This document shows positions 37,792 through 49,824 of a stretch of DNA of 64,000 nt, one piece after another; the first letter of the stretch is position 1, and each line of letters opens with the position of its first letter. The DNA comes from Sternotherus odoratus (taxonomy: Eukaryota; Chordata; Testudines; Kinosternidae): assembly GCA_032164245.1 (NCBI GenBank), contig JAVMKO010000022.1, positions 9,485,845-9,549,844 on the forward strand, given 5' to 3'. Both the position numbers and the translations under genes were made by a program. A model generated the notes under the pieces. It was not told the DNA's origin. It ran no database searches and was given only the letters and a program-made list of their open reading frames with translations.

Positions 37792-38091
37792 TATTGCCAA
37801 CCTGGGATGGTCCAAAATCATGAGATTGGCTTAAAAATTATGAGGTGTTGTGTTGTGTTTTGTTTTTAAATTATACATTTTGAGCTCTTTTTATTGGCCT
37901 TCTGGGATTTGAGCCTTTAGGGTTCATTTTTTCAAGATCTTCCTCACAACCAGGAGGGTTAGGAGCTCCCTTTCTCCCTAAATGATAGCTGAGATTCTCA
38001 CCTAAATCACATGACTCCAGACACAGGGGATTTAAGAGAAACACCAGCTATTGCAGGAGTCATGATAAAATCGTGAGCGTTGGCAACACTA
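37792..38091. mobile_element. Palindromic DNA-transposon-like element
   Basis: Ends TATTGCCAAC and GTTGGCAACA are inverted repeats. Just inside, 'aaaatcatgaga' on the left pairs with 'catgataaaat' on the right. Internal phrases such as 'attctcacctaaatcacatg' are shared with a repeat that I recognise from reptiles. Superfamily not assigned. Confidence 0.55.
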
Positions 38092-40489
38092 AATTTGGAG
38101 ACCTTAGACCGGGGTCCTAAGATGCTGAACTTGCAAAGCACTTGGGCATGTGCTTAACTTTAAGCATGTGAGTAATTCTACTGAAGCCCAATATGACTCC
38201 TCATTGGTTTGTGGGCTCAGGGCCTTGCTCCGTTAACAGATTTGGTTTGTCACACCATCTTAAGGAATATTTGCAATATGCTTTGATCATGTAAAGAGCT
38301 GGATAGTAGCATGGGCTATTTTGTCTTTATTTCCCAGTAGTTGTTTAGTGAACGTTTAGGAAGAAACTCCATGGGGCATCTCAGTAAGTGCTGCTGATAT
38401 TAGATATAAATGTCTGTCTTGGGCTTGGTCTCTTTTGCTCTCTGAGCTGCCAGATGCTGAGAAGGAAATGGGGTTAAACTTCAACTACGGGGCTTGCCAG
38501 GATTTCAGTGCACAGGAGTGAATTTCACCCTAAGTACCTATCCCTTCTCAGCCATGCCACAGGACTGCATGGTAATATGCAAGCACTGGAAAGCAATTCT
38601 TTGAGAGGGATCACAGAAAGTGTTGATTTAAAGGATCTCCTAGATCTGACCTGACCTGACAAATGCCAGGAAATTCAAAGTCAGAAATCTATTCCTTTAT
38701 TATATTTTTTTATGGAGGAAAAACCTGTTCTTCTCTGTTCCTTTGCAGTTAGGTTCCAGCTCCTTTCACTCCAAGGCTGAAACCTCACCAGCCAAATTTC
38801 AGACCTAAGTAATTTTTAAAGAGCTTTTTGGGAGGAGAGAGAGTTTCTCATGGAAATGCAGACGGATGCTTACCTAACTGGCAAAGAATGAGCAAGGCGT
38901 TTTCAGCAGAGCTGAGAATTGGGAGAACAAATGGGAGGTGGTAAAAGACCTATTCCGTTTTCTAGTCCATCCCTGTGGCAGTGCAGAACTTGCTTGAATC
39001 TCTTAGGCATTGGCTTTCCATGGGATGCAGCCAGGGAGTGAGTGGAGGAGTGGCCAGCGCCCGTGTCTAATGGTTGCCCTACTTTTAAAGATGAGATCTA
39101 CCCCTATGGAGAGGCGTTTGCCTGCACGAGACTGAAGCACCACTATGCCGAACACTTTACTAGTACTTCGGCCTCACTCTGACCTCCGTGCAGGGGTGAA
39201 TTTCACCCGTACATGGCTGGCTTTTGATAGCAGCCCTCAAATACCTCATTCTGCTGCCTGCGCTCTGAAAATGCCACCAGAGTACAGGCGACAGGAAATG
39301 GTTTTCTCATCATGTGAAAATTTCTGAGACATCAAAAAATTGTCCTTTCTCGAATCAGGACAACAAATCAAAATCTTGAAAATGTTCACGAACTGAAAAA
39401 TCTGAGAGGGGAAAAAAAACACCCCAAAACCGAAACCCTTCAGTTTGAGTCTTAGAAATGTTTCCATAATGTTTTTTTGTTTGGATGTTTATTTGGATGT
39501 TATAATTTTCTAAACAAAAAGTCATTTGGAACCAGAAGCCTGGAATTTTTCATTCTGTTCATGGATTCCAGGGTGCAGAGGGACTGGTGTGACCAGCTAG
39601 TCTGATTCCCTGCAGAACACTTGCTCACTTTGCATGCGTAATGAGATCTTGCTCGTCCTCTGGGAGCCCTTACCTGACAGCTCTGCAACTATGTGCATGA
39701 AGAGACATCCTGTTGTCAGTGCTTAATGACAGAGGTGCCAGGGCTCAAGCAATTAGGTGCTGGAACGCAAGTCATTTTTTATATTCAGAACTGATGCTGC
39801 CAGCCCAGAGGTGCCGGGGGCTCTGAACTGCCGGCTCCAGAGGTGCCCGGGGGCTCAGCCCTGGCACAAATGAGGCACTGCTGATAGCGTAATATCTCCC
39901 TTTCTGCCACACACCAATTACGATGGTTCCTTTGCCTCCCCACTCACCCAGGGTACAATTGCTAGCGAAAGTTGATGGAGTTTTGCCCACCTCTTTTTCA
40001 GATCAGCATCCAGACTACTGGCTGCTCATTTGACCCTTTGGACCCTGTCCCCTTTACTGTTTCAGAAATGTTCAGCTCCAGTTGGCTAAGTAGATGCTTT
40101 TCCTGTGAAAAATAGGGACAAAACAGATGGGGGGGGGGCGCAACAGTTTTCTTTGCATTTTTCAGGTTTTCACCCAAACCCCCAAAAGCCGAATTGTTCT
40201 TTGTTCTAAAATTGAAAACGTTTCAGTTGCCAAAGCCCCAGAATGTTCAGTATTCAGGAGTTGGAAGTGGTCCAGCCGTGGCTGGAATCCTGGGTCCAGT
40301 TCTGGTGTTCACGATTGAAGCAGGAGGTCTGATCAATTGGAGAGGGGTCAGGGAAGAGCTAGGAGAATGATTAGCGGATGAGAAAACCTGCCTCATAGTG
40401 GTGGACTCAGAGCACTCAATCCGTTTAGCTTAACAAAAAGGTTTAAGGAGTGACTTGATTAGCCTATAGATATCTGCCTGGGGAACAAA

Positions 40490-40680
40490 TCCTATATAAT
40501 AAAAGGCCAGAGGATGTTTGTCCGAAGCCATCATGCGCAGTAGAGACGGCCGGGACAAACAGCATGCTGGGAGTTGTAGTTCGATGGCACAAAATGGCCG
40601 CCACGCGTGCGCCGCCGCAGAGACGGCCCGGACAAACAGCATTAAGCACTTTGGCCCGTGTACACAGGCTGTTACACTAG
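40490..40680 (+). mobile_element. Non-autonomous Helitron, 191 bp
   Basis: The 5' end TCCTATATAATAAAAGG matches the conserved start of vertebrate Helitrons. The 3' end is CTAG, preceded about 10 bases earlier by a small hairpin, GCCCGTGTACACAGGC. It sits between host A (40489) and host T (40681), with no target duplication, as expected for Helitrons. Inside is an imperfect direct repeat of about 26 bp (40537-40565 and 40613-40642, sharing GAGACGGCC and GGACAAACAGCAT) and promoter-like motifs. No Rep/helicase is encoded. Confidence 0.8.
40563..40602. promoter_or_regulatory. ZNF143-like and YY1-like motifs inside the Helitron
   Basis: CATGCTGGGAGTTGTAGTT (40563-40581) is the reverse complement of AACTACAACTCCCAGCATG, a close match to the ZNF143/SBS promoter motif. 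ACAAAATGGCCGCC (40589-40602) resembles a YY1 site. Activity is unknown. Confidence 0.5.
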
Positions 40681-43600
40681 TATTTTATAATGGGATCTTC
40701 GATCTAGCAGAGGAAAGTATAACATGAGCCAGTGGCGGGAAATGGAAGCTAGACAAGTTCAAGCTGGAAATAAGGCATCTATTTTTAATGGGGAGAGTAA
40801 TTAACCATTGAAACAATTTACAAAGAGTTGTGGTGGATTCTCCCTCCCCGGCAATTTTTAAATCAAGATTGGAGGTTTTTCTAAAAGTTCTGCTTATTGT
40901 GGGGCAATTCTCTGGCCTGTGTCCTATACAGGTCAGACTAGATGATCACAATGGTCCCTGCTGGCCTGGGCATCTAGGGAATCTGTGATTTCGGTTTTTC
41001 AACACCCCCGCCTCCCCCCTTGGCGACAGAAATGGAAAAATTTCATAGTGAACATTTGTTTTGTGGAAAAGCCGTTTTTCATTTGAAAACAATATGACAG
41101 AAAATGTCTGAGCAGCTCGGCACTCAGTGGCACGGTGTGGAAAGAAAGGACGGGTATGGGTGGCAGAGGGAACAAACAGACTCTCTGAAACACATGCAGC
41201 GATGGGATAATCTAACGCCTGCGTGTTGAGAAACAGGCCCTCAGTCAGGAGCAGGCAGTGCCTAGCTCTGTGGCCCTGGCTAGCTTGCTTTGCCTGGGCA
41301 GCCCACTCCCACGCTGGCAAAGGTGTTGGGATTTCAATATCGCTAGTATCATCGGTTCTCATGATCTGCCTGACTGTGATATGCCTCTTGAGTGGCACAG
41401 TGTTACGCAGGCTGGAAGAATTGTCCATGGCTGCCTGAAGACTAATTCATTCTGTCTGGCTTGTGGGGGCTGGGTGGGAAGGAGATATGGAGCCCTTCAG
41501 TCCTCTGTCACTGGTCTCAATCAAGCTCTGGTGGGTGGTGACCAAAAGTCATTCCCTTCTGGTGGTTGTGTATGGAATGAGAATGGCAGGTCTTGGTCCA
41601 GGTCTTAGAAGACAGGCATCCACATAAGAAAAGCCAGCCTCATCCCCTCAGCAGAGGCACCAAAGCCTGGGCAGGCTGTGGAGACTGAACTTCTCTCTGA
41701 CACCCTGCGGGGGTCCTCCCGGCTCAGGCCTGAGCTGCAGAGGACAGGCCCCATTAGGCCACAGGGAAGCCTGGCCATCCAAGGTCAGCCCAGCCCTCGG
41801 CACGGTGCCGGCCGGTCACCACTAACTCGGTGGAAATCCTGCCAAAGCGTCACTAACCACAGCAAGGGATCTTGTGGGGACAGGGCAGGCGTGTCTGCCA
41901 CCCAGGGAAGGCTTAAGCATGTGCCCGGGAAGCTGCTTTGCTCTGTCCGCGTCAGTCCCAGGGCACTGAGAAGCAGGATTCAAGAAGGGGAATGAGCGTG
42001 TGTGTGTATTTTACCTGTGAGTGTGCACACGCTCTTTCTTTTCTTTCTCCCTCTCTTTATAGCTCTTCTCTCTCTCTCTCCTTCTCTCATCTCGGTGCAC
42101 TCGCCTGCCTCAAAGGACAGCACAGACTGCACTGGATTGCATCCAGGACAGGTCTTCTCTCCCTCCTCCCCCCCCCATATTCCACCTTCTTTGCTGCAAC
42201 AATCTTCATTCCAAGTTTCCCCCGCCAGAGTTTGCAGCCCCTGAAATTCAGACCATGTCCCCGGACTGCTCCAAAATGATCCCTGATACCTTGGACATGT
42301 GGTCGCTGGCATTGCCAGATTTCCCCTCCTCCCCTTCTGGTTGCTTTTCAGGAGCTTTAAGAGGAGTATTTCCAAGATGTGACTTCACTGCTGCGCTGGG
42401 GCATCCGGAGGGAGACCTTTCCTAACCTCGCCCTCCCTGTCTGACGCTACCCGCCGTGTGGTTTGAGCAGGGTGTGAGATCATTTCAGGCTCTGCTTTAA
42501 TTTTATATTTTTCATTGGTTTCGTTTCCTGCTGACGTTTGGCCCCCTCTTCCCATTGCTGTTAATCGCTAGCTGGCCGGGTTTCTCTGGGCAGAGGGAGC
42601 GGTGCGGTGTGAGGGCCTCCTATTCATATGCTCAGAGCTTGGCACCCACAGAACGCTGGTCACTTTGTTTCCGATGCAGATGGCAGCCAGCCCTCAACAC
42701 AGGCTGTTCATGTTAAAGTGCGTGGCGCTCTGGTTGACTATTGGGGAGCAGACTTGGGAGTGGACCCCTCTCGTTGCATCCTGCACTGTTGGATCCCTTG
42801 AGTCGGAATCTTCATAAATCATGAGTAACTCCCCTGAAGTCAGTGGAGTTACACCTACTGGAAGTGAAAGGAGAATTGGGTTTCTATTGCTCCTAGAAAC
42901 CCCGTCAACCTGAAACAAACTGGCACTGTGACTCCAAATGACTTGCACCTGCACCTTCCAGGGGTCCCAGCGACATGTCCTTGGAAGTGTGCCGGGGTGG
43001 GGTGACAGGGTGGCACACACGGGAATGCTCTCCCGTCAGAACGTGCCCATCCCATGTTACCATCCAAATAGCCAGTTCCCATTGGGTGGAGTGTGAAGTG
43101 ACCATCCTGTGACTCACTGGCACACCCAGCCATGAAAGCGATGGTTAGCCATGTGGCATCCCAGCATGGAAAGGGGCATAAGATGTGCATGGATTTTATT
43201 AGCTGGAATGACTCATTCAGAGGCTCCGAGCGTTCAGTGACATAATCCATGACAACATAGTAACAGGTCCTAATTGTCCATGTATTGTACACCTTCATGG
43301 AAGCAGTGGGGACAGAACTCAGATCTCCTGTTCCAAAAGTACAGGCCCCTCATGCTTCCGCAAAAGGAGAATATCTGTTAGCTAGCAGCAGCATAAGCTT
43401 TATAACCCACAATTGAACATCTCTGATTTCACCCAGAAGAAGTTGTGTGGGGGCGGTGTGTCTGTCTGTCTGTCTCTGTGTGTGTGTGTCTCTCTCTCCT
43501 TCTCCTTCCTTCTCCCCATGCCCCAGAAATCAGGATAAAGGGAAAAATATCCAACTCTCCCTTTTCAAAACCGTACTAACCTACCCACCAATGCTGTTCC

Positions 43601-44030
43601 TTGCAGAGCTGTGAACAAGTGGCTAACAAACAGCTCTATTTCATAGCAGTCTATCTCTGTTAATGATCCTCCACCTTTCCCCTTATGGAAATCAAGAGCT
43701 AGACTCTCTCGACTGGAGAGTGAAAATGCTGAGCTGGCCGTCAGCTCCGGGGGTTAAAGAAGCTGGACGCTTGTGTCTCACGAGGTTTGGTCTCACTCCA
43801 TTCTGCCGTTTAACATCGATGTAGTTATTTTGCTAAGAAGGGAAGAGGAGGTGAAATATCCTTCCTTTGAGCAGTGTCATGTTGGCCAGCAGAGACCTCA
43901 GCGGTTCCAGGGCATCAGATCAGCTGGAGGAAAAGGGGAATCTGGCTCCGTGCTATAGAGTTCTGTGGTCACTGTGGTTTAGATGTTTTGGGCTGAGGCC
44001 AAGAAGGAGGAAGGTGGCTTGAATCTGACT

Positions 44031-44046
44031 CCCCCCCCCCCCCCCC
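44031..44046. repeat. Poly-C run of 16
   Basis: Sixteen consecutive C followed by a C/T-rich stretch. Confidence 0.85.
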
Positions 44047-44811
44047 TTCCCCTCTTCCTTTCACATCTGAACTTTGGAAAGTAAAATGTGTTTTCAAGGC
44101 AGTGCGATCCCAGGAGTGCCTCGTGCAAACTGCTCAGCACCCTTGGGAGCAGCCTGCACTAGCGGTTGGCTTTGATTAGTCTTGGTTAACATAGAGCGAC
44201 GCAAGTGTGCTCGGTGCATTTCAGCCAATACGGAGCCAACGAGCGGAGATCATTCAACCTGCCCTTTTAAAAAAAAAGAGTCATTAATACAACTGGGAAC
44301 TGAGTGTCCAAATCCCAGCAGTGGTTTTGAACAATCTCAGCCATGAGATTTCCCCCAGGGCGAAGGGTTTAGGTTAAGTCTAAAGTTACAGGACAGGATT
44401 CCCTGAGTGGCCATTGTGACTTGGTAGCAGTGTACAGGATGAAGCAGGGGAAATCAGGCGCACGTTTTACATCGATTATAATAGAAACCCTGCCAACCCA
44501 GAATCTCCTGTGGGCTTGTTACGTTTCCCCTCCATGGCCGCGGTTTTCTGTAATGGTGGGAGATCTGAGATGCTCAGGTAGTCTTCTCCTCATCATTATT
44601 TGTATGGAGGGAGTGTTGGGGGCCTAGTCTCACTGCACAACAGGTGTGTTTTTACATCAAGGTAATGGAGACCAGGGCTCTGGCAGTCTTACTTCGGTGG
44701 TTGAGGTCACCCCTGTACCCTCCATCTGGAGTTGGCTTCCGCTACCTTCGGTGAGGGAAAAGCTACCTGTCCCCCCGCTAGGTTTTTAGATCGCGAGAGG
44801 TATCACAATGT

Positions 44812-44895
44812 GGTAACACACCTCCTGAGATCAGTGCTGGGCACTGTGCAGAGTCGCAGACCGATCCTGCCCCAAGGAACTTGCAGTGGAGATGG
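44812..44895 (-). repeat. MIR-like SINE fragment, minus strand
   Basis: 'gctgggcactgtgcagagt' and 'gatcctgccccaaggaactt' match the reversed SINE tail seen in other copies here. Confidence 0.45.
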
Positions 44896-45332
44896 AAACC
44901 CATTGGCAGTGGATAACCAATAATTCTTCTCTCTGAGTCCCAGTGTTCGAAGGTTAGAATGCATTAGCCTCTCCTCCACTCAGCAATGCCTCCCTCTAAA
45001 ATCACTGTGACGGGTTGTGGGATCAGTTAATTTGGCTGGCACTTTGGGAGGCAAGGGGGAGTGAGTGCCATTGAATACCCCGGGGTTCGGCTCCATCCCC
45101 TCACTGCCACAGGGCAGGTGAATGCTATAGGTTCCAAGACTGCAGGGGCTTGATTTCCAGAAGTTCTGGAGACCTGGCTGTCCCATGGTCTCTAATCAGC
45201 ATTGTGGGTGCGCAGTACTTCTAAAAGTCAGGCTCTGTAGAAATGTAACATCCTTATTATAGCTAAGCCTTCGGTGAAGCAGTCGCCAGTGTGCTGGTAC
45301 GCTGACCCTGTCTTTGTCTTTCTCCCCTGCAG

Positions 45333-45420
45333 GTCACTGGTGGTGCAGTATGTCTTTGTTCCTAACCCCTGAGCCCAGCCGGAAGTAGCAGCTGGTCCCT
45401 GGCGCTTGTTCCCTTGAGAG
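45333..45420 (+). other. PIK3C2B: 5' UTR part of the PIK3C2B start-codon exon
   Basis: The exon opens after the acceptor TCTCCCCTGCAG at 45332. An in-frame TGA occurs two codons before the start codon, which supports the chosen ATG as the true initiator. Confidence 0.85.
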
Positions 45421-46350
45421 ATGTCTGCGACCAGAGGCAATGGAGAGCACTGGAAGTCCTTGGAGTCCGTGGGGATCAGCCCAAAGGAGCTGGCTCTGGC
45501 TGAAGCCCTGCAGATGGAGTATGATGCTCTGTCCCGCTTGAGGCAGGACAAGGAGGAGAGTCAGGCCAAGCAAAACGCCGACCGCTCCCTCATTTCCTGG
45601 GATGACCCGGATCTGGATTACAAGCCGGCTGTCAGGAACGACTGCCACGGCATCAAAATAATGAGAGGTCTCTCTGGCTCGGACCCCACCCTCAACTACA
45701 ACTCCCTCTCGGTTCAAGGGAGCTCGATCGCTCCTGGCACCAACAACACTACCTCATCTGTCCCGCCACCTGAGCCGGAGAGCCAGCCTTGGCGGAAGGG
45801 CCCTCTTGCCAGTGACTATCTGTACATCTTTGATGGCTCGGGGGAGGACTTCCTCAGCGAGCCACTCAACGGGACCTTGGGCCAAGATGGCTCCCCCAAG
45901 AAGCTCTCCCCTCCCCCGCTGCCCCCTCGCCTCTCCATCTGGAGCTCCTCTGAGGTGAATCACTCTTCCCTCAAAAGCTCCTCCCTGTCCTACAAAGGGC
46001 CCCAGCCCAGAGACATCAACATGTTCTCCTCAGCCCATGAGCTGTCCGATGGAAAGCTGCTGGCCCGCAGGATTTCGGAGGAAGACCCCTATAGTGCCAT
46101 GGACTACGATGGCATCAATGATGCCATCACCCGCCTCAACCTGAAGTCCACCTATGACAGGGATCTGCTGAGAGAGGCCACCTGGGGCTGGAAGGAAGGC
46201 AGGAGCATCTTTGAGAAGGAGACCACTGGAAAGCCAGTGGCTCGGAGCAAGACCATGCCACCCCAAGTCCCTCCCAGGACCTATGTCTCTAAGTTCGGCA
46301 ACCGGAAGAACGTGGCGCCCAACAAGAACCGCAGGATCTCAGTGGATCCG
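45421..46350 (+). CDS. PIK3C2B: PIK3C2B first coding exon (residues 1-310)
   Basis: PIK3C2B is the class II phosphoinositide 3-kinase C2-beta, which makes PI3P and PI(3,4)P2 at membranes and joins receptor and endocytic signalling through its N-terminal region. This exon is 930 bp (310 codons, phase 0) and ends at DP with a GTAAGAGG donor. The N-terminus, GNGEHWKSLESVGIS then EALQMEYDALSRLR, is nearly identical to human. Later landmarks are SGSDPTLNYNSLS, DYLYIFDGS, and two proline-rich SH3-type ligands, PPPLPPR at 164-170 and PPQVPPR at 280-286. DYDGINDAITRLNLKSTYD is also conserved. Stretches between them are divergent, as expected for a disordered tail. The open frame reads on for nine codons into the intron, which is not coding. 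Confidence 0.97.
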
Positions 46351-46489
46351 GTAAGAGGCTTTTGGCTTTCTCCTTAGAGGCTGGTCTGAGATGCAGGTGT
46401 GAACCCCACCCCAGTCCTAGGCTGCTCCCACCCATTCACAACTGCCCTTTCTAAGCTTGACCTGCAGGATTCAGTTGGGAGTGGGTAAC

Positions 46490-46790
46490 ACCTCCATTAG
46501 TGACCTTACAGGGTTGTCTTCTCTGCATTGTAAACCTGGGTCTGAGGGACCTATGCATTCGGTGCTCCCAAGCATGTTTGAGAGTCCACACTGCACTGTA
46601 AACCTGGGCTGACAATTGCTGGGCCCGCATGAACACGTCCATACTGCACCACTTCTGACTCGGATCTGCGGCTTGACCTGCATTCACATTGCAAAATGAG
46701 TGCTTGCTGAGGTTAGTCCGACTGATTCGTGTGCGGGCGGAAGGCAAATCAGAGCCCAGGCTTAGTGCCCAGTGTAGACAGACCCGTAGA
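46490..46790. mobile_element. 'GTGTAGAC' MITE-like repeat
   Basis: Contains two similar blocks, 'cattgtaaacctgggtctga' and 'cactgtaaacctgggctgac', and ends near CAGTGTAGACAGACCC, shared with other turtle short DNA transposons. The left end is unclear. Confidence 0.5.
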
Positions 46791-49299
46791 GGGCCCTCAC
46801 TGGAGAGAGCACAACAGAAGTGAGATCTGGCGACTAGACCCCCCCAAAAACTGTAGGGACAGGGCAGGAGGTGAAGAGTCCAAGGCCTGAAGGATTTGAT
46901 AGGGCTCCATTTGCAGGGATCAATTGGGGAAGGGGGTGCTGACTCAGCAGGGCTCTTGGCATGTCTGTGAACTAGCCACAGCCGAGGTCAGGCCTGCTGC
47001 TGGAGGATGGTCTACTAGAATAGATGGCCAGGGAGCAAATGTAATGACTGCGAGGCAGTAAGAGCCAGGGAAGTGATGCACTCCAGAGAAACCAAGGTAT
47101 GGCCTTGCACAGACAGCCTGACCTCCGCAGGCTTCTCTCTGCATGCAAATAAGCTGTCTCTCTCCCCTGACTACGGTAGGGAAACCAGCTTGGCTCTGGC
47201 TCCCTGTGTCATTCTGTTTTGTCCAATGTGGTGTTTACACATCTTTAGTGAGGATGTCTGTTCACTGGCTCAGGCCCCATTCCTGGAGGGGGTCGTCAGT
47301 AAGTTCCCTTTCCCGAAAACACATTGCCCAAGAGGTGCTGGCCTTCACCCTTCTGGAGGGTAGATCAGAGTGAGGAAATCAGGCTCTTGAGGCAGCAGGG
47401 GAGCAGAAATGCAGATCCTGTGACAGCCCCGTCAGCAGCTGGTTGTGATATTGCTATGAAAGGATCCGCCCGGATGCTAGAGACCTTGTGCACATTCCCC
47501 TCTTTCCAAGCACCTCGTCTTTCAACTCCGGCAACATCTGGGCCTCACTGTGCAGCTCTGGGTGTGGCCACAGCCACCGAGGGAATTCGTGGGGCTAGAC
47601 AAGGCTTCTCAAACTCTTCCCTAGTGTGAACTGCAGTGAAACCAAGAGGTGGTCTCAGGATTCCCTCCCCTCCCATCACCCACTTCCCCTGCCATTCGCA
47701 CTTCCCCGGGGCAACTACAGCCAATGCTGGCATCAGAAAGGAATGGGGGGGTGGGGAGGGGTTCCTGTACGAATGGCACCTTGTGATCAGGGTCTCGGCA
47801 GACCCTGAGCAAAGTGCTCCACACGCCACAGTTTGACAAGCACTGATCTAGGGGATGCTCATGAGTTCTGAGAGCCCTTCTCCTCCTTCTGCACCTGCTC
47901 TTCCCCCCCACCAGGTACACCACACCCAGTGGGGAGGATAAACCTTCATTGTGAAATGCCAGGATCCTTATTGTTGCAAAATTGCCATGGGGCCTTGACG
48001 GGCCATTGACCACCAGCATTCAGGACCTTGATTTTAAGACTCCGCTGCAGGTGTCTAGCACTCAGACCTGTGATGCCTTTTAAAATCTGCCCAGGATCAT
48101 TCAGGAATCCATCCCTATTGATCTGGGTTGCTACCCCAACAAACAAAGGTTCTGAGCGGGGCACTTTGGCACTGCCCGTACATTGCAGCTGGTCCGTGGC
48201 CTGGGTGACACAGGCATCCCTGCACTTCCTTGAACTGGAGATTACAACACTTTGTGCTATTTATAAGGTCCAGGGGGAAAGCCCAAGCTAAAAGTAGTGT
48301 CCAGCAAAAGCCTTCCCCAGCCAGGCAGGATCTGCGTCTCCAGCCGTAACTGTTCCCTCTGCTCTTCCCGGTATTGAGGCTAACGGCTTGTGAAATGGCA
48401 CAAGATCCTCAGGAAGACTGGAGTCTCCTTGTAAGCGGCAGTGTGTTGGCTTTCCTGCAAGGGGCAGAGGAGGGTACCCAAATAATCCTTTGGCTCCAAC
48501 CGCACTTTCTTCCCCTGCCATCCTCTTTAAATATCTATGTATTCCCGGGCCCTTCCCGGTGCTGTCCTAGCTGGATTCCTGCTGGAAAGGGGGCTGAAGC
48601 ACATTCCTTCCCAAGACTGCGTGGCTGGGGATATTCCCTCCTCCCCACCCCCCCTGCCAGCATGTGGTATCAGCAGCTAATCGGGGAATTTATGTGGGGG
48701 TGGGGTGGGGTGTTCGGGCATGGGGGGGTTGTCGTTCTTGGATGTGATGCAGAGGACCATGCCTCCAGGACTGGAGGGATATAAATAAAAGTGAAGTCGC
48801 CTTCCCTGTTAAATCCTGAAGGACCCCCCTCTCCTCTCCACGGCCAGTGAAATGCAGCTGGGGGCCGCTTGGGCGGGTTATGTAAGTCGCTCTCTGTTTA
48901 ATCAGAGCCAGAAACTAATCATGAAAGAGCATTAAAATAGTCTTTAGCGGCGGTTGTGTTCTCTCCCTCCCTTTAGCTAGTCGGTGGGTTAATTGCTCTG
49001 ACAGTGGGCCCATTGTTTGCTCGGAAAGAGCGAGTGAGGTTCTGAGACCCGTGCACGCACGGCACAAGACTGAGCATGGCACTCGGCAGGCGGCTGTATG
49101 CCCAGCTGGCATTCAGAAGGGGGAAGGGGGGAGAGTTTAAACAGGTGGTAGGGCAAAGAGGGCTCCGACTGGAACCGAAACCCCTTTGGGGGATGTTCAT
49201 CTTGTTTCATTGTTCGAAGCGCCAGGAAGTTTCTTCATTCGCTTTTGATGTTTGGATGCGTTTTATTTCTACGGGGAGGCCACGTAGTCAAGGTGGGAG

Positions 49300-49510
49300 G
49301 GCACCGGGCTATGGGTGGTCTATTCCTGCCTCTGCCTTGCTGCATCACCCTGGGCAAGTCACTTTGCCTTGTTCTCCCATCTTGTCGATTTAGATGATAA
49401 GCTCTTGAAAGTAGGGACCGTCTCTGACCTATGTGAATGTACAGCCCCTAGCGTAAAGGGGCTCTGATCTTAGTTGGGGCTGCTAGGCTTTACAGTAGTA
49501 CAAATACTAA
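49300..49510 (+). repeat. MIR-like SINE, plus strand
   Basis: 'cctgggcaagtcactttgcc' followed by 'gtagggaccgtctctgacct' and 'tgtacagcccctagcgtaaa' gives the SINE core and 3' tail in sense orientation. Confidence 0.7.
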
Positions 49511-49511
49511 T

Positions 49512-49702
49512 ATGGGACTGTGGAATAGTCACCACTAGGAGAGCGGAAGCCTCCTTGCTTGGCTCTTTTACAAGTAGACGAAAAGCTCTGATCTGGTTCA
49601 GAGGAATGATTTAGGGGCAGTTCTCTGGCCGATGCTCTACAGGAGGTCGGACTGGATGAACACAGTGGTCCCTTCTGGCCTTGGACTCTATGAATCTATG
49701 AC
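49512..49702 (+). mobile_element. CR1 LINE 3' end, plus strand
   Basis: 'ggtcggactggatgaacaca' then 'gtggtcccttctggccttgg' and a short ATCTATGA-type tail mark a sense CR1 3' terminus. A second element is inserted exactly in this tail. Confidence 0.85.
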
Positions 49703-49703
49703 T

Positions 49704-49824
49704 AGGGTGACCGGATAGCAACTGTAAAAATCGGGACAGGGGGTGGGGGGTGATAGGTGCCAATGTAAGAAAAAGTCCCCAAAAACGGGGCTGTCCCTTT
49801 AAAAACGGGACGGATGGTCACCCT
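49704..49824. mobile_element. 121-bp inverted-repeat element with 10-bp flanking duplication
   Basis: Ends AGGGTGACC and GGTCACCCT are perfect inverted repeats, extending imperfectly inward ('ggatagc', 'cggatggtcaccct'). ATCTATGACT occurs on both sides (49694-49703 and 49825-49834). A target duplication of 9-10 bp would suggest a Mutator-like family, but the flank is also part of the CR1 tail repeat. I recognise it as a common turtle element. Confidence 0.7.

Larger units (their letters stand above)
40334..40985 (+). mobile_element. CR1 LINE 3' part, plus strand, interrupted by a Helitron
   Basis: Phrases such as 'gagctaggagaatgattagc', 'gtttaaggagtgacttgatt' and 'ggtcagactagatgatcaca' match the end of the CR1 reverse transcriptase frame and 3' tail. 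The frame is broken. A 191-bp Helitron at 40490-40680 separates 'ctggggaacaaa' from 'tattttataatggg', which are contiguous in CR1 as I remember it. Confidence 0.85.
23903..45332 (+). other. PIK3C2B: PIK3C2B intron 1 (putative)
   Basis: About 21.4 kb from the candidate exon 1 donor to the acceptor CCCTGCAG before the start-codon exon. It contains MIR-like SINEs, CR1 copies, a hAT-like element (33283-33706), an LTR-like unit (35065-35870), a palindromic element (37792-38091), a Helitron (40490-40680) and several homopolymer runs. No other gene is visible. Open frames up to about 180 codons, for example 35260-35808 on the minus strand, have no recognisable domains. Confidence 0.5.

Noticed and set aside
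42000..42490. Possible alternative exon or gene near 42.0-42.5 kb
   Set aside because: Pyrimidine-rich sequence and scattered ATGs, but no good acceptor-donor pair and no homology.
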